Source of the DNA: Halolamina pelagica
Lineage (GTDB): Archaea > Halobacteriota > Halobacteria > Halobacteriales > Haloferacaceae
Length of the DNA: 64,000 nucleotides
Direction of reading: 5' to 3'
Assembly (NCBI RefSeq): GCF_001307315.1
Contig: NZ_LGUC01000001.1
Span: forward strand, 62,001 to 126,000
Below are positions 1 through 10,068 of this stretch, in pieces. The translations under genes and the position numbers were made by a program. Under the pieces are notes generated by a model. That model made no database searches. It saw only the letters and a program-made list of their open reading frames with translations, and was not told the origin of the DNA. Each line of letters opens with the position of its first letter. Position 1 is the stretch's first letter.

Positions 1-1
1 C

Positions 2-739
2 TCGGTCGCACAGAACGCGAGCACGCTGTTCCCGTTCGAGGGTTTCACGCTCCAGCACTACGCCGCGACGTTCTCCGACCCCGGGTTGATGATGGCACTG
101 TTCAACAGTGTTCAAGTCGCGACGGTCGCGGCATCCATCGCGACGGTGTTGGGTGTGCTCGCCTCGTTCGCGTTAGCGCGTCGTGAGTTCCCGCTGAAGC
201 CCGCGTTCCGGACCTTCGGCATCCTGCCGATGATCGTCCCTGGCGTCGTTCTGGGCATCGCGTTGCTGATCTACTTCCGGACGTTGCTGTCCTCGATCCC
301 GATTGTGGGCGATCTGTTCATCCCCGGGTTCGCGACGCTCGTGTTGACCCACTCCGTGTACGGGTTCCCGTTCGTCCTGCTCATCGTCTCTGCCCGGCTG
401 TACACCTTCGACGAACAGCTGGAGGAAGCAGCGCGGGACCTTGGTGCGGGTCCGCTAGAGACGTTCCGGGAGGTGACACTACCGATCATCGCCCCGGCGG
501 TCGGCGCAGGGTTCCTGTTCGCGTGGATTCGTTCGTTCGAGGACTTCATCCGCGCGTTCTTCGTGAAGGGAACGATGGACGTGCTGACGACCGCGATGTT
601 CTCGATGATCAAGTACGGCGCCGCGCCGAAGATGAACGCGATCTCCGCGTTCATCGTCTTCGTCATCGCGATCATCCTCGCGGTGGCGATGAATCTCGGC
701 AACGTCACCGACTACGTTGCCGGCGGGCCCGACGAGTAG
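2..739 (+). CDS. ABC transporter permease, 5' partial (PotC-like)
   Basis: The reading frame is open to the left edge of the window, so the N terminus is missing; the first ATG inside (position 86) is not the true start. The protein has about five hydrophobic segments. The cytoplasmic EAA loop, which contacts the ATPase, is seen as EEAARDLGAGPLETFREVTLP at about 420-480. That pattern and the length fit the second permease of spermidine/putrescine or iron-type importers (binding-protein-dependent, MetI-like fold). The substrate cannot be read from the sequence. The partner genes would lie to the left of the window. Confidence 0.88.
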   Translation, partial: SVAQNASTLFPFEGFTLQHYAATFSDPGLMMALFNSVQVATVAASIATVLGVLASFALARREFPLKPAFRTFGILPMIVPGVVLGIALLIYFRTLLSSIPIVGDLFIPGFATLVLTHSVYGFPFVLLIVSARLYTFDEQLEEAARDLGAGPLETFREVTLPIIAPAVGAGFLFAWIRSFEDFIRAFFVKGTMDVLTTAMFSMIKYGAAPKMNAISAFIVFVIAIILAVAMNLGNVTDYVAGGPDE

Positions 740-780
740 GACTGGGCGTCCACTTCCTTTTTCGATTCAGCGAGGCACAG

Positions 781-907
781 AGGTCACCGATGACGAACAG
801 CAGTGTTGCGACCACGCTCTCTCCGGCGACGTTTCGGTCTCCTCCGACGTGCCCGACACACGATCCGACGAAATGCACAGCACGATCGAACAGTAGATCG
901 ACGGCCG
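781..907 (+). pseudogene. Degenerate 5' remnant of an ardC/immA-like gene
   Basis: Positions 835-903 match 40951-41019, the 5' end of the ArdC/ImmA-like gene in the mobile element, at about 62 of 69 bases without gaps. The translated match contains DTRSDEMHSTIEQ. The frame is then broken by TAG where the intact gene has TGG (Trp). An ATG at 790 in another frame may be the old start. No downstream part of the gene is present. This is a scar of the element or a relative. The rest of the 740-935 gap shows no gene. Confidence 0.7.
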
Positions 908-935
908 ATCAGGAACTGTCGCCACCCAGACCCGC

Positions 936-1610
936 TTGACCGACCACCGCTTTCTTGCCCGTCTGCCGAGAGAGTCGAGTCACGATGGTCCCGCCCTCCA
1001 CCCCTCCCGCCGAGCGCTGCTGGCCGGCGTCGGCGCCGGCATCGCGACCGGGCTCGCCGGCTGTAGCGGTACAGAAACCAATCAGTCGTCGCCCGAGGAC
1101 GGCACGCTCGTCACCGACTACGCCGCTGCGATCGCGCGGTTGAGCACCGACCGGCCGCCGATCACGCACGGGCCGACCGACGGCGACGAGGACGGCGACG
1201 ACGCCGCATCGACGCCCAATCCGGTTTCCAACCGTGTCCTCGAGAGCGAGGACGACGCGTCGGAACTCGTGTACGCCGAGGACGCGACGAACGTCGACGC
1301 CATTCGGCGACTCGTCACGGAGACGACGTACGACAGCGAGTCCGTGTTCGTCTACCAGCGACCGATCGGCGAGTGTTACGAACTGCAGGTGAACTACGTC
1401 ACCAGAGACGCCGACGGCGACCCGAGCGTCCAGCTCTGCCGCGTGATCCGCGACGCCGAGGTCGACTGCGAGCGCGACGTGCGGGATCACGTCGCCGTCG
1501 CGGTGCGGCTCCCCTTCCCCGCCGACGAGTACGGCGGGTTCAGTATCGGCAGCGGTGAGAGCTGTGACCCGGTCCCCGAGCGGTACCGAAACGAGAGTGA
1601 TTCGGCATGA
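936..1610 (+). CDS. Tat-exported lipoprotein, function unknown
   Basis: The start used is TTG at 936; no in-frame ATG lies before the signal, so the start is uncertain. The N terminus has twin arginines (PSRRALL), a hydrophobic stretch and the lipobox LAGC at about residue 42, typical of haloarchaeal Tat lipoproteins anchored to the outer face of the membrane. The mature part is acidic and has Cys residues that could form disulfides (ECYEL, QLCRV, VDCER, ESCDP). It overlaps the next lipoprotein gene by 4 bases (ATGA), so the two are probably co-transcribed. No catalytic family was recognised. Confidence 0.75.
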   Translation: MTDHRFLARLPRESSHDGPALHPSRRALLAGVGAGIATGLAGCSGTETNQSSPEDGTLVTDYAAAIARLSTDRPPITHGPTDGDEDGDDAASTPNPVSNRVLESEDDASELVYAEDATNVDAIRRLVTETTYDSESVFVYQRPIGECYELQVNYVTRDADGDPSVQLCRVIRDAEVDCERDVRDHVAVAVRLPFPADEYGGFSIGSGESCDPVPERYRNESDSA

Positions 1611-2893
1611 GTCGGCAGACGCGCCGTTCGCTGCTCGCCGCCGTCGGCACCGCACTCACCGGCGCGCTCGCGGGCTGTGGCGACCTGAACCCGCTTTCGG
1701 AGGAGACGCCCGTCGAGTACGACGACGACGCCATCGCCGCCCTCGCCGGCGACATCCCCGAGATCCCGCCCGCGGTCCCGGTCCAGCCGACCGACGAACA
1801 CGTCGAGACTGCTCGTGAGCGGATCCGGACGCTGCTCGCCGACACGGATCTCTCCCGGATCCCGAACGCCGTCGTCCGCGACGTGCTTGCTCGGGAGCGC
1901 GAGGTCGCCCGGGACGCCCTCTCGGAGGACGAGGGGGAACATCGCATCGACGTGCTCCCGGGCCTCACGCACCCACGCTCGGAGGCGATGTTCGTCGACG
2001 CCGGCCTCGCCGCGTTCGACGACGAACTCACTGCGGCGGGCGTCGAGTCGCGCCGCGAGCGCCACCACCGCGACGCCGCGTCGTTCCTCGACGACTACTC
2101 GCCCGTCGGCCCCGCAGCCGATCCCGTGGCCGCGTTCGCGGAACACGCCCGGATCACCGACTGGGCCCGGACCGGCGCCCGGCTCACCGAACCGGCGACC
2201 CACCACGAGTACGAGAACACGGTCCTGCACGTCGCCGAACTCGCCCAGCGCCTCGAGTGGGGGCGGGCGTACGCCGCCGACGCCCGGCGGCTCCACGACC
2301 ACTACGTGTCGACGCTGGAGGAGCCGCACGACTACGCGGAGCGGTTCGCGAGCGTCGCGGCGTCGCTCGTCGGCGATGTCGAAGCACACGCGACCCCGCC
2401 CGACTGGGACGAGTTGGCCAGCGATCTCGAGCGCGACGTGTCGGAGACGCCCGCCGAGCGACTGCTCGAAGAACTCGCCCGCAGCCGGTGGATCGGCGCC
2501 CAGAGCGCCGTCGAACACCACGAGGCGGGCGAACCCGTCGGCGCCATCCTCCCCGCGATGCGTGCGCTCGCGGCCGACCGCGCGTTCGCCGACGCCCGCG
2601 ACGCCGTCTCGAACGGCGCGTACGGCGTGCCCGAGTCGGTCACCCCGATCGAGGACGAGCGCGCCGCCGCCGTGGAGGGCCTCCGGTCGGTGCTCGACAC
2701 CGCGCCCGCGCTGCTCGCGCGCCGGCTCGCCCAGTACGCGTACTCCCCGATTCGGAACGCCGACCGGTCGGTCACCGACGGCACCATTACCGCAGACGGG
2801 CGCGACCTCTACGCGCAGTACGCCGTAGCGAACCGCTTCGCGGCCGCCGCGCCCGCGGTCGTCCAGCGTGTCGGTAGTGCGCTTCAGGGGTAA
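1607..2893 (+). CDS. Tat-exported lipoprotein, function unknown
   Basis: A 428-residue protein whose start overlaps the stop of the preceding lipoprotein gene. The signal has RQTRRSLL, a hydrophobic core and the lipobox LAGC at about residue 24. The mature protein is mostly helical, rich in Ala, Asp, Glu and Arg, and lacks membrane segments. It looks like a large extracellular helical domain. The shared export route and overlapping genes suggest the two lipoproteins act together on the cell surface. I do not recognise a family. Confidence 0.8.
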   Translation: MSRQTRRSLLAAVGTALTGALAGCGDLNPLSEETPVEYDDDAIAALAGDIPEIPPAVPVQPTDEHVETARERIRTLLADTDLSRIPNAVVRDVLAREREVARDALSEDEGEHRIDVLPGLTHPRSEAMFVDAGLAAFDDELTAAGVESRRERHHRDAASFLDDYSPVGPAADPVAAFAEHARITDWARTGARLTEPATHHEYENTVLHVAELAQRLEWGRAYAADARRLHDHYVSTLEEPHDYAERFASVAASLVGDVEAHATPPDWDELASDLERDVSETPAERLLEELARSRWIGAQSAVEHHEAGEPVGAILPAMRALAADRAFADARDAVSNGAYGVPESVTPIEDERAAAVEGLRSVLDTAPALLARRLAQYAYSPIRNADRSVTDGTITADGRDLYAQYAVANRFAAAAPAVVQRVGSALQG

Positions 2894-2932
2894 GTCCCCG
2901 ACCCAGTCCTCGGACAGCGAAAAACGCGTCCC

Positions 2933-3988
2933 TCAGTCCAGCAGCGCGTCCACGTCGGCGTGCTGATGGAGCAGCTCCTGCATCGTCGCGACGGTCGCCT
3001 CGTCGCGCACCCGGCCGCCGTGGATCAGCGACTCGATGCGCTCGATCGTCGTGATCGTGTCCGTCTGGACCGTGACCACGGGCATCCCCTGCTCCTCGGC
3101 CTCGCCGAGGATCGCCCCGGACGGTCGGTGGCCGCCCGTGAGCACGAGGCAGTTGACGCCCGGCGCGTCGAGCGCCGCCGCCTGCACGTCCGCGCGGTCG
3201 CCACCCGTGATGACCGCGGCGTCTTTCGTCCGGCGGAAGTGACTCAGCGCGCTCTCGCCGGTCATCGCGCCGACGAGCACCCGCTCGATCAGGGCGTCGG
3301 TCGGCGCACCGGTGTGCGACTCCGCCCCCAGCTCCTTCGTCAGATCCGCGACCGTGACGCCGGCCATGGAGCGCTCCCAGGGGAGCACGCCCAGTACGGG
3401 CACGTCGCGGGACTCGAGGAACGGGACCACCTCGGTCTCGACTTCGTCGTAGGCGGCGCTGGTGACGGCGTTGAACACGACGCCGCGACAGCGGTCGCCG
3501 AGGGCGTCGACGGCCGCGAGGATACCGTCCACGTCGCCGGGCTCCTGGTAGCGGGCGACGAGCACCGCGTCGGTCTCCAGTAGGGCGGCGATGTCGCCGT
3601 CCGTGAGGTCGACGACGGCGCCCGTCGCGGGGTCGCCGGCGCCCTCGAGGATCATGGTCTCCTTCCCTTCCGCGAGCCCGTCGTACGCGTCGCGAACGCG
3701 CTCACGGAGCGCGGCAGTGTCCTCCTGGCCACGGATGGCGCCCGAGATGAACGTCGGCGAGTAGACGACGGGCTCCATCTCGTGCATCTCGGCGTCGAGG
3801 CCGAGCAGCTCCCGCGCCAGCATCGGGTCGGCGTCGAGCGTCTTGCCGACGTTGCTCTGCAGGCGGGTGCCTTTCGGTTTCATGTAGCCGACCGTCGCGC
3901 CGCGGTCGGCGGCGAGGCGCGCGAGCGCGAGCGTGACGGCGGTCTTGCCGGTGCCTTCGTCTGTCGAGGTTACGAGTAACGAGTTCAT
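2933..3988 (-). CDS. Phosphotransacetylase-like DRTGG-domain protein
   Basis: Residues 1 to about 200 form a P-loop domain of the dethiobiotin-synthetase/AAA_26 type; the nucleotide motif is TSTDEGTGKT near the N terminus. A DRTGG-type regulatory domain follows, at about residues 215-320. This is the N-terminal half of long bacterial Pta enzymes without the catalytic acetyl-transfer domain. The ATG at 3988 overlaps the stop of the upstream acyl-CoA synthetase gene by 4 bases. This pairing suggests a regulatory or accessory role in acetyl-CoA/acetate metabolism. True transacetylase activity is unlikely because the catalytic domain is absent. Confidence 0.85.
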   Translation of the reverse strand: MNSLLVTSTDEGTGKTAVTLALARLAADRGATVGYMKPKGTRLQSNVGKTLDADPMLARELLGLDAEMHEMEPVVYSPTFISGAIRGQEDTAALRERVRDAYDGLAEGKETMILEGAGDPATGAVVDLTDGDIAALLETDAVLVARYQEPGDVDGILAAVDALGDRCRGVVFNAVTSAAYDEVETEVVPFLESRDVPVLGVLPWERSMAGVTVADLTKELGAESHTGAPTDALIERVLVGAMTGESALSHFRRTKDAAVITGGDRADVQAAALDAPGVNCLVLTGGHRPSGAILGEAEEQGMPVVTVQTDTITTIERIESLIHGGRVRDEATVATMQELLHQHADVDALLD

Positions 3989-6090
3989 AGCTGGTCTGGG
4001 TCGATGGTCAGTCGTACGTCGAGCGCCTGCACGCCGTCTTCGGTGGCGAGCAGCGGGTTCACGTCGAGTTCGAGGATGGCGTTGAAGTCGGTCACGAGCT
4101 GGCTCAGCCGCTGGATGGCCTCCTCGACGGCCGCCTCGTCCGCCGACGGGCGGCCACGCGCCCCGCGGAGCAGCGGCGCCGAGTCGAGTTCGTCCACCAT
4201 CTCGCCCGCCTCGCGGCCGGAGACCGGGGCGATGCGGACGCTCGTGTCCTCGAGCACTTCCACGAAGATGCCGCCGAGGCCGAACAACAGCAGCGGGCCG
4301 AACTGCGGGTCGCGGTTCATCCCGAGGATCGTCTCGGTGCCGGCGTCGACGTCGACCATCTCCTGGACTTGGACGCCGAGGATGCTCGCGTCGGGCTGGT
4401 AGTTCCGGGCCCGGGTCATCAGCGTCTCGTAGGTGTCGGCCACGTCCTCCTGGGCGACGCCGACGGCGACGCCGCCGATATCGGACTTGTGGAGGATGTC
4501 CGGGCTGACGATCTTCATCACCACGTCGCCGTCGATCGACGCGGCCGCCGATTCCGCGGCGTCGGGGGCCTCGACGAGTTCGGAGTCAGGCGTCGGCAGG
4601 CCGTACGCGTCGAGCAGCCCCATCGCCTCCACGCCGAGCCGTCTCGCGCCGCGGTCGGCGGCGTCGGTGAGGATCTCGCGGGCGCGCTCCCGATCCACGT
4701 CGAACGACTCGGGCGCCTCGTAGCTCCGGGCCTCCACGTCACGCTGGACCGACAGCGCGTCGAGGCTGCTCACCGCGCGGGCGGGGTCGAAGTAGTTCGG
4801 GATCCCCGCCTCGCCGAGCACGTCGGCCGCGGGTTCGGCCCGCTCGCCGCCCATCAGGCACGCGACGACGGGTTTGTCGTGTTCGAGCCGCCGCTCGGCG
4901 ATGACGGCGGCGAGCTCCTCGTAGTCGACGATCGCCGTCGGCGCGGAGATGACGATCGCACAGCCGACGCTGTCGTCGGCGAGCACGGTGTCCAGCGCCG
5001 TCTCGAAGCGCTCGATGTCGGCGTCGCCGATCACGTCGACCGGGTTGTAGATGTTCGCCTCCTCGGGCATCGTCGCCTCGAGCGTCGAGAGCGTGTCGTC
5101 GGTGAACGACGCCATCGAGAGCCCCGAGTCGCCGACGGCGTCGGTCGCCATCACGCCCGGGCCGCCCGCGTTGGTGACGATGCCCACCTCGTCGCTGTCG
5201 GGCATCGGGAGCCCGTCAAGCGAGCGGGCGTAGTCGAACAGCTCCTGGACGTTCTCCGCGCGGACGACGCCCGCCTGTTCGAACGCCGCCTCGTAGGCCG
5301 CCTCGCTGCCGGCGATCGTGCCGGTGTGCGAGGACGCGGCGTCGGCGCCGGCCTCGGTGCGCCCGGACTTGACGACGACGACCGGGGTGTCCTGGGTCAC
5401 GTCGCGGGCCGTATCGATGAACGCCCGGCCGTCGGCGACGCCCTCGAGGTAGCCGAGGATCACGTTCGTCTCGGGGTCGTCCCGCCAGTGGGTGAGGAAA
5501 TCCGACTCGTCGAGGACGGCCTTGTTCCCCAGCGAGACGACGTCCTTGAAGCCGATCCCCTGGTCGTTCGCCCAGTCCAGCACGGCCGTGATGAACGCGC
5601 CGGACTGGCTCATGAACGACAGCGACCCCGGGAGCGCGTTCGACGGGCCGAACGTGGCGTTGAGCCCCGCCGGCGTCGAGAGCACGCCGAGGCTGTTCGG
5701 GCCGACCAGGTTGAGGTCGTACTCCGCGGCGACCGCGCGGAGCTCTTGTTCGCGCTGTGCGCCCTCCGAGCCGGTTTCGCTGAACCCGGCCGTGATCACG
5801 ACGACGTTCCGGACGCCCGCCTCGCCGGCCTCCCGGACGGCGTCGACGGCGATCGGCGGCGGCACCACGACCACCGCGAGATCGACGGGCTCCGGCACCG
5901 AGGCGAGGTCCGGGTAGCACGGCTCCCCGAACACGGTGTCGCGACTCGGGTTCACCGGGACCACGTCGCCCGTGAAGTCGGCGAGGTTCTGGATGATGGC
6001 GGCGCCGATCGAGCCCTCCCGCTCCGTCGCGCCGATCACGGCGACGCGCTCGGGCGCGAACAGGCCACCTGTGTCTGCCTCCTCGTTCAC
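3985..6090 (-). CDS. Acetate--CoA ligase (ADP-forming), fused alpha-beta
   Basis: The enzyme converts acyl-CoA, ADP and phosphate to the acid, CoA and ATP, the haloarchaeal route for acetate formation and ATP gain. The CoA-binding and ligase domains (about residues 10-460) open with APERVAVIGATEREGSIG. The ATP-grasp domain follows (about 480-700). The frame stays open far upstream, but I place the start at the GTG at 6090 (VNEEADTGG), giving 701 residues, the usual length of the fused haloarchaeal enzyme. The gene overlaps the DRTGG-domain gene by 4 bases, so the two form an operon. Confidence 0.9.
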   Translation of the reverse strand: MNEEADTGGLFAPERVAVIGATEREGSIGAAIIQNLADFTGDVVPVNPSRDTVFGEPCYPDLASVPEPVDLAVVVVPPPIAVDAVREAGEAGVRNVVVITAGFSETGSEGAQREQELRAVAAEYDLNLVGPNSLGVLSTPAGLNATFGPSNALPGSLSFMSQSGAFITAVLDWANDQGIGFKDVVSLGNKAVLDESDFLTHWRDDPETNVILGYLEGVADGRAFIDTARDVTQDTPVVVVKSGRTEAGADAASSHTGTIAGSEAAYEAAFEQAGVVRAENVQELFDYARSLDGLPMPDSDEVGIVTNAGGPGVMATDAVGDSGLSMASFTDDTLSTLEATMPEEANIYNPVDVIGDADIERFETALDTVLADDSVGCAIVISAPTAIVDYEELAAVIAERRLEHDKPVVACLMGGERAEPAADVLGEAGIPNYFDPARAVSSLDALSVQRDVEARSYEAPESFDVDRERAREILTDAADRGARRLGVEAMGLLDAYGLPTPDSELVEAPDAAESAAASIDGDVVMKIVSPDILHKSDIGGVAVGVAQEDVADTYETLMTRARNYQPDASILGVQVQEMVDVDAGTETILGMNRDPQFGPLLLFGLGGIFVEVLEDTSVRIAPVSGREAGEMVDELDSAPLLRGARGRPSADEAAVEEAIQRLSQLVTDFNAILELDVNPLLATEDGVQALDVRLTIDPDQL

Positions 6091-6164
6091 GTCGATGCCG
6101 TCGCGCCGGCGGCGCTTAAAACCGGGCGTGGGTCTCAGTGGCTGGGAGTCGCCGCAGACCCCCG

Positions 6165-6922
6165 TCAGACCAGCACCGACACGGCGCCGGCCAACGCGAT
6201 GGCCACGAGGACGCTGGAGAGCGTGCCGACGAGGAAGTACTCCGCGAACGCCTGTTGCTTGAGCTCCTCGAACCGCGCGATCGACTTCGCCGCCACAACG
6301 AGGCCGACCGACCCCCACAGGCCAGCCACCCCTAGGAAGAGGATCACCCACCGTTCGAGACTCCCGATGAGCGACCCCGCCTCGAGTTCGTCCTCCGAGT
6401 TGGGCGCGGGGTCCGGATCCGGGAGCACACCCCGGACGATGGCGTTCCCGCCATCGTGGGCGAACACGAACGCCGCGAGGTACACCGCCCCGGTGGTCAC
6501 CTGGGCCCAGGGAAGTTCGGCCAGCCCACCGACGCCGACCAGTATCGGCGTGAGCGTCCACGCCCCGGGATCGACCAGGGTCCACGCACCGAGGATGACG
6601 AGGAGGTGAGCCACCTGGTCGGCGAGGAACAGCCGCGCCGAGCTCCCCGTTCGCCGTCGGAGCCGTGCCGAGACGGCGTCGATGGGGAGGTGCACGACGC
6701 CGATCGCGACCACAGTCAGCGCTGACTCGGCGGTCAAGAGGGGAGGAAGACGACCGCGTGGACGACGAAGACGATGGCGACGTGGGTGAGCAGCGGCCGG
6801 ATTCGGTGCTTGGCCGCCGCGAGTTCGTCCGTCTGGAAGGCGAAGTCGCCGAGGACGTGCCCCAGCAGAAGCAGCGCGAGGGCAGTTCCCGCGGGGCCGA
6901 GCCCGGTCAACCACCCGCTCAT
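6165..6922 (-). pseudogene. DUF3307 membrane protein, frameshifted
   Basis: The N-terminal part starts at the ATG at 6922 and contains GHVLGDFAFQTDELAAAK, the conserved start of DUF3307 integral membrane proteins. That frame stops after FLPS. The rest of the family, beginning LLTAESAL and running through several membrane segments, continues in the neighbouring frame down to 6165. One added base in the GGGG run at 6740-6743 (CCCC in gene sense) would join the halves cleanly. The gene overlaps the satD-like gene by 4 bases. Function is unknown. Confidence 0.8.
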
Positions 6923-7584
6923 CGTGTCTCGCCTCCGGATCGGGTTGTCTGTAACAACTCGCCCAGCGAGGCCTCGGCGGTGCGGACCTCCTGGACGTGG
7001 CCGGCGCTGAGTGACTCGCTGACGGTCGACTTCGCGACGTCGTACCGCTCGGCGACGCCCTTCTGGGTTCCCTCCTCCGCGAGGGCCCGGGCAAACTGAG
7101 CCTGCCGGTCCGTCCAGTCCTCTCGGAGGCACTGGACCACGTCGAACATCGCGTTGGCGTGGCTGTCGCGGGCGCTCGACCAGCCGCCGACGCGGACCCA
7201 CGCCCCCTCGGCCTCGGCGTCGTTGATCGCCGCCCGGGCCCGGTGGAAGCACGGGCCGTCCATCCCGATCGCCTGCGCCGGGTTGAGCGCCGTGTCCAGT
7301 TCGCCCAGCCCGATCCCGAACCGGAGCTTGGCCGGGTGGAACCGGTCGCTGACCGAGACCGCGGCGTCGACGGCGACGGCCGCGTCGGTCAGGAGCACCT
7401 GGAACTCGTCGCCCGTCGTGACGGTGAACTGTGAGGCGATGGCCTCCTCCGGGAGGTCGTCGTTGAGGGAGTTCACCACCTGTTTGAACTCCTGCTGTGC
7501 CTCGCTCCGGTCGGGCAACTCCCGGGAGCCGCGGATGTCGCCGATGACGGCCACGTACTCGGTGTCGTCGGGGTTCTCGGTCAT
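6919..7584 (-). CDS. SatD family protein with C-terminal HTH
   Basis: The start is the ATG at 7584, preceded by a purine-rich GAGGG; the upstream extension of the frame looks non-coding. The first ~150 residues show the SatD pattern (AVIGDIRGSRELPDR, then TTGDEFQVLL and FGIGLGEL), resembling nucleotide-cyclase-fold domains. Residues ~175-215 hold an HTH-like segment (TQKGVAERYDVAKSTVSESL). SatD-like genes often sit next to DUF3307 genes, as here with a 4-base overlap. The known member was linked to SecA regulation in streptococci; the role in archaea is not established. Confidence 0.82.
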   Translation of the reverse strand: MTENPDDTEYVAVIGDIRGSRELPDRSEAQQEFKQVVNSLNDDLPEEAIASQFTVTTGDEFQVLLTDAAVAVDAAVSVSDRFHPAKLRFGIGLGELDTALNPAQAIGMDGPCFHRARAAINDAEAEGAWVRVGGWSSARDSHANAMFDVVQCLREDWTDRQAQFARALAEEGTQKGVAERYDVAKSTVSESLSAGHVQEVRTAEASLGELLQTTRSGGETR

Positions 7585-7804
7585 GTGTTCGCCCTCAGTG
7601 CCGAACTGGGACTGGGTTCGGTGTTTTCGGCGAATCAGTATCAAGATTGTGGCCGGAGGCGAGTTCGGCTACGAGGGCGAACAGACTGCGAGTTCGACAG
7701 TGGTGACGAACTACCCAGGCCAGGAGTTGAGACGCAGCGTACCTGGGAAGTGCCGAGCCGCAGTTGCCTCATCTTGAAGCACTCCCGGTGTCAATTGCTT
7801 GGTA

Positions 7805-10068
7805 ATGGTGGACGATTCACATGGAAAAGCCGACGGGGCTGACCACACGCATCACGGCGAGGCCGCGGATAGTGGACGCGGTGACCACGAGAGTGGCGAC
7901 GGCCACAGCGGCCACGGCGGCGACGGTGAACACGAGGGCCACGGCGACCATGACGGCCATGAAGACCACGACGGCCACGACGACCACGATGACCACGGCG
8001 GGATGCACGAAGGCCACGAGCAGATGTTCCGTCGGCGATTCTTCGTCTCGACGGCCCTGTCGATCCCCGTTCTCCTCTACAGCGAAGCACTGCAGGACTG
8101 GTTCGGCTTCTCCGTCCCCACGTTCCCGGGGAGTGAGTGGATCAACCCCGTGTTCGCCGTCGTCGTCTTCGCCTACGGTGGGGTGCCGTTCCTCCAGATG
8201 GCCGTTCCGGAGTTGAAAGACCGGTCGCCGGGGATGATGACGCTCATCTCGATGGCCATCACCGTCGCGTTCGTCTACAGCCTCGCCACCGTCGTCTTCC
8301 CCGAGCAGTCGGCGTTCTTCTGGGAGCTCGTCACGCTGATCGACATCATGCTGCTCGGCCACTGGATCGAGATGCGGTCCGTGCGCCGTGCCTCCAGCGC
8401 CGTCGACGAGTTGGCGAAGCTGATGCCCGACACCGCCGAGCGTATTCGGGACGACGGCGAGACGGAGGAAGTCCCGGTCAGTGACCTCGCCGAGGGGGAT
8501 CTCGTGCTCGTGCGACCGGGTGCGAGCGTCCCCGCCGACGGGACCGTCGAAGAGGGGATTCGGCCGTCGAGGAGTCGATGATCACCGGCGAGTCGAAACC
8601 CGTCTCGAAGGCGCCCGGCGACGAGGTCATCGGCGGCACGATCAACGGCGACGGCAGCCTCCGCGTGCGAGTGGGCGCGACGGGCGAGGAGACGACGCTC
8701 GCGGGCATCATGCGGCTGGTCGAGGAGGCTCAGCAGAGCAAGTCGAAGACGCAGGTGCTGGCCGACCGGGCGGCCGGCTGGCTGTTCTACGTCGCCGTCG
8801 GGGCGGCGGTCGTGACGGCCATCGCGTGGACGATCGCCGTCTCGTTCAACGCGACAGTGATCGAGCGCGTCGTCACGGTGCTGGTCATCGCCTGCCCGCA
8901 CGCGCTCGGGCTCGCGATCCCGCTGGTCGTCGCGATCAACACGTCGCTCGCGGCACAGAACGGGATGCTCGTTCGCGACCGGATCGCGATGGAGGAGGCA
9001 CGCAATCTGGACGCCATCATCTTCGACAAGACGGGGACGCTCACCGAGGGCGAACACGGCGTCGTCGACATGGCGACCGTCGACGGCATCGGCGAGGACG
9101 AGGCACTCACGCTCGCAGCAGCCGTCGAGAGCGACTCCGAACACATGATCGCGCGAGCTATCCGCGAAGCCGCCGACGAGCGGGGTCTCACCCCGCCTGA
9201 GGCGTCCGGATTCGAGGCGATCAAAGGTCGGGGCGTCCGCGCGACCGTGGAGGGGACGAGGTGTACGTCGGCGGGCCGAACCTGCTCTCTCAGCTCGATA
9301 GTGCGGTTCCCGACCACCTCCAGCGCTTCGCCGACGACGCCGGCGAGAACGCACAGACGGTCGTGTATCTGGTTCGCGGGGGCGAGTCAAGCGATCCCTC
9401 GGACAGAACGAGCGGCGACGCCGCGAACCGCGAGGGAGAACTGATCGCCGCCTTCGCGATGGCCGACGTGATCCGCGAGGAGAGTTTCCGCGTCGTCGAC
9501 GCCCTGCACGACTTGGGTATCGAGGTGGCGATGCTGACCGGCGACTCCCAGGACGTCGCCGACGCCGTCGCCGACGAACTGGGCATCGACACGGTGTTCG
9601 CGGAGGTCCTCCCGAAGACAAGGACAAGAAAGTGCAGGAGCTGCAGGACCAGGGCAAGCTCGTGGGATGGTCGGCGACGGCGTCAACGACGCGCCGGCGC
9701 TGACGCGCGCCGACGTGGGCATCGCCATCGGGAGCGGGACTGACGTTGCGGTCCAGTCGGCCGACGTGATCCTCGTTCAGAACAACCCGCTGGACGTGGT
9801 TCGGCTGGTGAAGCTCAGCAAGGCCAGCTACCGGAAGATGCAGGAGAACATCGTCTGGGCGGCCGGCTACAACGTGTTCGCGCTCCCGCTCGCAGCCGGT
9901 GTGTTGGCGCCGATCGGAATCCTGCTCTCGCCCGCTGTTGGTGCGCTGCTGATGTCGCTGAGTACGGTGATCGTGGCGATCAACGCGCAACTGCTTCGGC
10001 GCGTCGATCTGTCAATCCTGGAGATGTCGGGAACCGCATCATCGACGGCGGCCGAATCTGCAGACTGA
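7805..10068 (+). pseudogene. CopB-type heavy-metal P1B-3 ATPase, multiply frameshifted
   Basis: A metal-transporting P-type ATPase split over four reading frames. The N-terminal ~75 residues are extremely rich in His, Asp and Gly, a metal-binding tail. The intramembrane motif is CPH ([10 protein letters not shown]), which marks the P1B-3 group exporting Cu/Ag. Also visible are TGES, the phosphorylation site DKTGTLTEG and the hinge [10 protein letters not shown]. Single missing G bases at about 8554-8557, 9252-9255, 9614 and 9664-9666 account for every break, and all conserved motifs are preserved, so the gene may well be intact in the cell. The start is the ATG at 7805; TTG 7799 is an alternative. 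Confidence 0.85.

Noticed and set aside
4369..6609. 746-codon plus-strand ORF opposite the acyl-CoA synthetase
   Set aside because: Antisense shadow created by high-GC codon use. The product is Arg/Asp/Val-rich without motifs, while the minus strand encodes a clear enzyme.
8275..9990. 571-codon minus-strand ORF over the CopB-type ATPase
   Set aside because: Antisense shadow. The plus-strand frames contain CPH, DKTGT and GDGVNDAP motifs.
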